From Gnetum montanum (lineage: Eukaryota; Streptophyta; Gnetopsida; Gnetales; Gnetaceae), in assembly GCA_015680685.1 (NCBI GenBank), contig MNCI01007629.1, positions 148,344-212,343 on the forward strand: a DNA stretch of 64,000 nucleotides. Reading direction: 5' to 3'. The notes beneath the pieces are model-generated. The model was not told the DNA's origin. It did not search any database and was given only the letters and a program-made list of their open reading frames with translations. This document shows, piece by piece, positions 60,562 to 64,000 of this stretch. The position numbers and the translations under genes were made by a program. The stretch's first letter is position 1; each line of letters opens with the position of its first letter.

Positions 60562-63346
60562 TCATGTAGTTCTTGGTGGCGGTGGCTCCTCCATGGGTGC
60601 TTTCCCTTTGTCACGTGCTCCAAGCTTTGAAGGTTAACGATGCTGAAGAATGGCCTGGAGCTTCTCCTCTTCATTTTGAGGGTCCTGTGCCATCCATGCT
60701 AATGTTTCGATGTTTGATGGAGTCGGCACTTCCCACGGATAGGGTAGTTGCCGGAACATCTGATTAGCTTTCACATACCATGCCGCAAACACCCATCGTT
60801 CATCTTCATAGGCTCTGGCTTTGTCTTTGTATTTGTGAAGCTCTGTTAGTCGTCAAGCCAAGCCGGTTGCAACATCTTTCTGTCCCTGGTAGCTTTCTTT
60901 TACCATCGCAAGTTCAGAATTTGCGACATCTAGTTTGGCCAGCTTCTTGTGCTCTGCAAATTCTGCTTCATATTTGATATGGGTGGAAGCCACCTGCTAC
61001 TCGAGCTCTGACCTCGGGCATCTTGCTGTTAACATGGCCAGGTTGGCATATCTAAGGTTTGCCAACTCCATGTATTTGGTTAAGTCTTGGATCTGTAGGT
61101 CCTAGTTCTTAATTTCTGCTTGGTGGGGGAAGGCGTAAGTGTCCAATATGGCCCTCTAATCAGTGTGTTGAGCACTGATGTTGTTGATTTCAGCCTTGGC
61201 CATATGGATCTCCTTCTCCAGGATTTGTTTGTACATCCCCACCTGATCACGAAAATGCTCCTTCAGCTTCTCGTGTCGTTTAGCCTGATTCTGCCACGCA
61301 CTTATCTTGATGGCTGATTTTTGGCGAATAGCGCGTACCTCCTCCATTGAGAGGGTTTGATTTTCCTTGGCTAAATGACTTACATCTTGGTTGACCCGAA
61401 TGAACTGTTCTCGTAACTGATGAAAGTGTTCATCGAGAATGTTCTTTTGTTTCTCCATAGAAGTCAACCGAAGGTTATCTGCAACCAACTGCTTATTCTC
61501 TTCTTCTAAGGCCTTGAGTGCCTTAAGATGCGCATGCGTTTGCGCTTGTGCTGTGGAGGCATCCCAAGTGGCCATTTTCTTTTCTTCTGCCACCTTCTTA
61601 TTTTCTGCAATTAGCTTTGTTAATTGCTCAGTTTTGAAATTTTCTAGTTGGTCTGCGGGAACGAATTGTAGAGGATCCCGCTATGCTACTTGTAAAGCTA
61701 CGAGCTGCTCTTGTAGTTTCTGCACTTTGGCTTCAGCATGCTCTGCCCTTACTTCGGATATGACCAACTTCCCCTTGGTGGAAATGAGGTCTAATTGAAT
61801 TTTCGTTACATCCTAGGGGATGTCAAACAAGGATGTCAGAACTTGCCCTGTTTGTAGCAATCGATCTAGCGCATCCTCATGTTTCGCAGGAGTCATTGAG
61901 GTTCCGGCAAGAGTTTGAGCATCTCGTGCTCCTGAAAGATCTGCCAGTGGCACAACAGGTATGTTAAAGGATTCTTTGATGTGGTCAGCGACCACTTTAG
62001 CAGCTCCTATGGCATCCTAGTGTTGCATGACCACCACAGTGGCCCCTTCACCAGTCTCTAACTGCACTTGAAAAGATGCCGTGTTTCCAGAGATCTGTTG
62101 TGACCATCTGCTTTCCCCTCCTCCTGTTTGGATGGATAATTCACCCCTTGTGCGATCTAACGAAATAGTAGGCTGGTCGGCATCATCGATGACGTGGAAG
62201 AGGTTCGCATCATCACAACTTCGCCAACTAACTGTCTCGGCGATGGCCCTAAGATGGCTCATCGATGGTCTGTAGTGTTGCCACAGCGGTGGCTGATCCT
62301 GGCCTGTGTTGGGTCCCGCTTCTTGTTGTGGGCTGGGACCTATGGCTGGAGGTTGACTGGGTCCTGCAAGTTAAGTTGCAGGTGATCCAGTCATCTTTTC
62401 TTCTTCTTCATCTGGTCCCAACTCTTCACCAGTGCTCTTTCTTGGAGCTAGCGCCTTTAATAACTCAGCATAAGAAGCATTCTGGGCCTTTCGGAAGACA
62501 TCATTTGTGTATCCTTGAATACCAGCCCATCGGCACAGTTTCCTGATAAGGTAGGGAAAAGGCAGTGCCATCTTCTCTAACTTCTGTTCTTCAAATTGCC
62601 TTAGGATCTTCATTAAATATAGATGGGGAAGGTTAGCATTAACCTTTTTCATCAACACTACACATCCCCTAGCTGCATACGTAGATATTCTTTTCAAACC
62701 TTTTGTGGGGAAGAGGTGATAGGTTCCGATTTTGAAATAAACCTTCTCTTCCATCATCAATTCTCCAAAATTTTTATCTCTGCCATAAGCCTTCTCTAAC
62801 CAATCCTTTCGCACATCAGGGTCTGATCAGGTAGATAACCGGGCAACATGGGGGCCTGAATTCGGAAGGTTTAACACCCAAAATTGCCTGCACAGAAAAT
62901 TCTACTGTCACACCACAAATGTTAACCGTGGTGCCTTGCTCCTTATTGTGCCAAAATAGGTACGTTTCACCTAGGTACCAAGCACCACACTCAAAGAGGA
63001 CAGGCCATAAGGGAGACCCCTTGAGGTGATCCCTAACAGCCTTAGGAGCGAACTCTACAAAAGATTTGAAGTTTAGCTCCACAATCATGGCAGCGAATGT
63101 GGACTTCTCATGGATAGCCTGAACACACTCCGAGGGCAACGTGAGTTGTTGTCCCGGTTTAGGTGCAGCAGCAACTCCTCTTTCTGCCTGCCTAGACCGT
63201 CTGGTAGGAGGTTCTTCTTGATGGATGCTGAATGATTGCACCTCTTGTTCTGCATGTTGTCCGTCAGGGACCTGTCTTCTGCCTCTCCGAGGTTGTTTCG
63301 CTCCACCTTGAATAGAAGCCTCTTGCTGTGCATGTTTCAGGGCCAT
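60562..63346 (-). pseudogene. Accessory ORF of the GATATC gypsy family, best-preserved copy
   Basis: ATG 63346 follows an acceptor-like TGTGATTGCAG. It ends at TGA 60562 after a Pro-rich EEPPPPRTT tail; about 925 codons if unbroken. A Lys/Arg/Gln-rich N-terminus (about 1-60) leads into a globular domain (about 85-290): WYLGETY, AILG, LFPTKGL, NLPHLYL, and ALPFPYLIRKLCRWAGI, which resembles the 'putative plant transposon protein' domain found with plant retroelements (recalled, not searched). An acidic DEEEE linker follows, then a middle part (62262-61813: HIKESFN, PLAD, GTSMTP) and a long coiled coil (about 61740-60900). Breaks: a frameshift near 62882, TGA near 62828, and several TAG codons at about 62370, 62020, 61815, 61682 and 61155. 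Where copy A is intact the residue is Gln in at least one case. Function unknown. Confidence 0.75.
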
Positions 63347-63511
63347 CTGCAATCACACGGGCCAAACATTAGTAAGGTTGTTTTCAAAGTCAAGTTATAC
63401 CTTACTACATGCCTTTAATTAAAGATCTTATGTTATTGTGTGATCGTGCCCAAAAATTATAATAATGGATCCTATGACTTAGGTGGATTTCATTTTAATC
63501 ACCCGGCATAC
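63347..63511 (-). other. Probable intron in the accessory leader
   Basis: The acceptor GTGTGATTGCAG abuts the start codon, and a CTTACTAAT branch-site-like word stands about 30 bp upstream. Both recur in the nested copy (CTTACTAAC, TGATTACAG before 35355). The donor at 63511 is a guess; a nearer GTATAA at 63400 would make a 54-bp intron, short for a plant. Confidence 0.4.
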
Positions 63512-63815
63512 CTAAGGTCATATGATTTTTGGCACAATTTTTCTAACTGTTAGTGTTAATTACCCTAATTGATGTCCTTTGGGTGATGATAAATTTCAAG
63601 AAAGTTGGGCACTTTTCAGCAAGTGCCTCTCCCCCACGACTAAATTAAACACTCCAAGTTCAAGCAGGTTCAAACGGAATTAAAATCAGAGCACCAATGA
63701 GCGAGATATGAGTGAAAAAACGAGGGTCACGCAATCGCAAGTTGTAGAGAAAAATTTCAAAAATTCGCCCCATGTAAATGGCAAAATGATGCTAAGTGTT
63801 GCGGCGGGGGTGTCC

Positions 63816-63880
63816 TATTTATAGGAAAATAGGACATGATATCGCGTATGGTACATCGCGTACGCGATATCTCGTCCCCA
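63816..63880 (-). promoter_or_regulatory. Internal promoter upstream of the accessory ORF
   Basis: On the minus strand GATATCGCG words and a perfect 14-bp palindrome ATCGCGTACGCGAT (near 63855-63870) precede TATAAATA at 63823-63816. About 470 bp of leader, probably with an intron ending at 63347 (a donor such as TTAG|GTATGC at 63511 fits, giving 165 bp), separates it from ATG 63346. It differs in sequence from the LTR promoter except for the shared palindromes and TATA. Confidence 0.55.
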
Positions 63881-64000
63881 GTGATGTGGGACACATGAAA
63901 AATACCGAATGTTTAATGATTTTCTTGAAATTAATGGTGTAAATTGAGGACATTGTCAAGTATTAAGATATCCTAGGGTAATTTCATTAATTCGAGAGGC

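Noticed and set aside
61439-61798. 119-codon plus-strand frame rich in Ser and Cys
   Set aside because: It is the reverse of the coiled-coil part of the accessory ORF, which aligns in the other strand with three further copies.

Overview
The window looks like nuclear DNA from a large-genome seed plant, probably a gymnosperm. It is AT-rich and nearly all of it is decayed, nested retrotransposons. There is one well-supported spliced host gene. The plant assignment rests on the trihelix transcription factor, the copia, chromovirus and L1-type elements, and a tRNA-Asp primer site. Gymnosperm is an inference from repeat age and density. Assembly gaps are a 239-base N run at 31087-31325 and single Ns at 26962, 42825, 50195 and 57723.

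Host gene: positions 52407-54643 (minus) encode a two-exon GT-2-class trihelix factor of about 550 residues, closest in layout to GTL2. It sits in a GC-richer island (about 52.4-56.1 kb) with a long 5' flank. A 27-bp exact inverted repeat joins its intron to the far upstream flank.

Left part (0-15.5 kb): a decayed ORF with intron-like breaks (2.0-5.1 kb, plus); a Ty3/gypsy gag-protease remnant (6.0-9.5 kb, minus); LTR-like and duplicated sequence (10-12.7 kb); and a gypsy-type accessory-ORF remnant with its 3' LTR (12.7-15.54 kb, plus).

Middle (15.5-30.5 kb): AT-rich filler with a SINE-like copy at 17.8 kb, then a copia array in the order LTR-gag-LTR-gag-LTR (21.9-30.46 kb, plus). Neither internal region carries recognisable pol.

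30.8-39.4 kb: a nest. A solo LTR with perfect TAAGC target duplications (30862-31451) lies in the body of an older plus-strand element. The 3' LTR of that element (31968-39376) is split by a 6.36-kb minus-strand gypsy-class element (32290-38653). The inserted element has both LTRs, a tRNA-Asp-type primer site and a gag ORF, then no recognisable pol but a second long ORF with its own TATA box and palindromic GATATC promoter.

39-52 kb: SINE-like copies, an L1-type LINE in ruins (43.2-48.0 kb, minus), a 0.73-kb duplication and a ~0.2-kb-unit minisatellite.

Right end (57-64 kb): an LTR fragment, the integrase tail and chromodomain of a chromovirus (58.7-59.5 kb, minus), and inserted in it the youngest-looking copy of the accessory-ORF gypsy family (59513 to beyond the window end, minus).

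The most interesting themes are the gag-plus-accessory-ORF elements with an internal promoter, and unrelated LTR families that each carry arrays of short CpG-containing palindromes, intact in young copies and decayed by C-to-T change in old ones.
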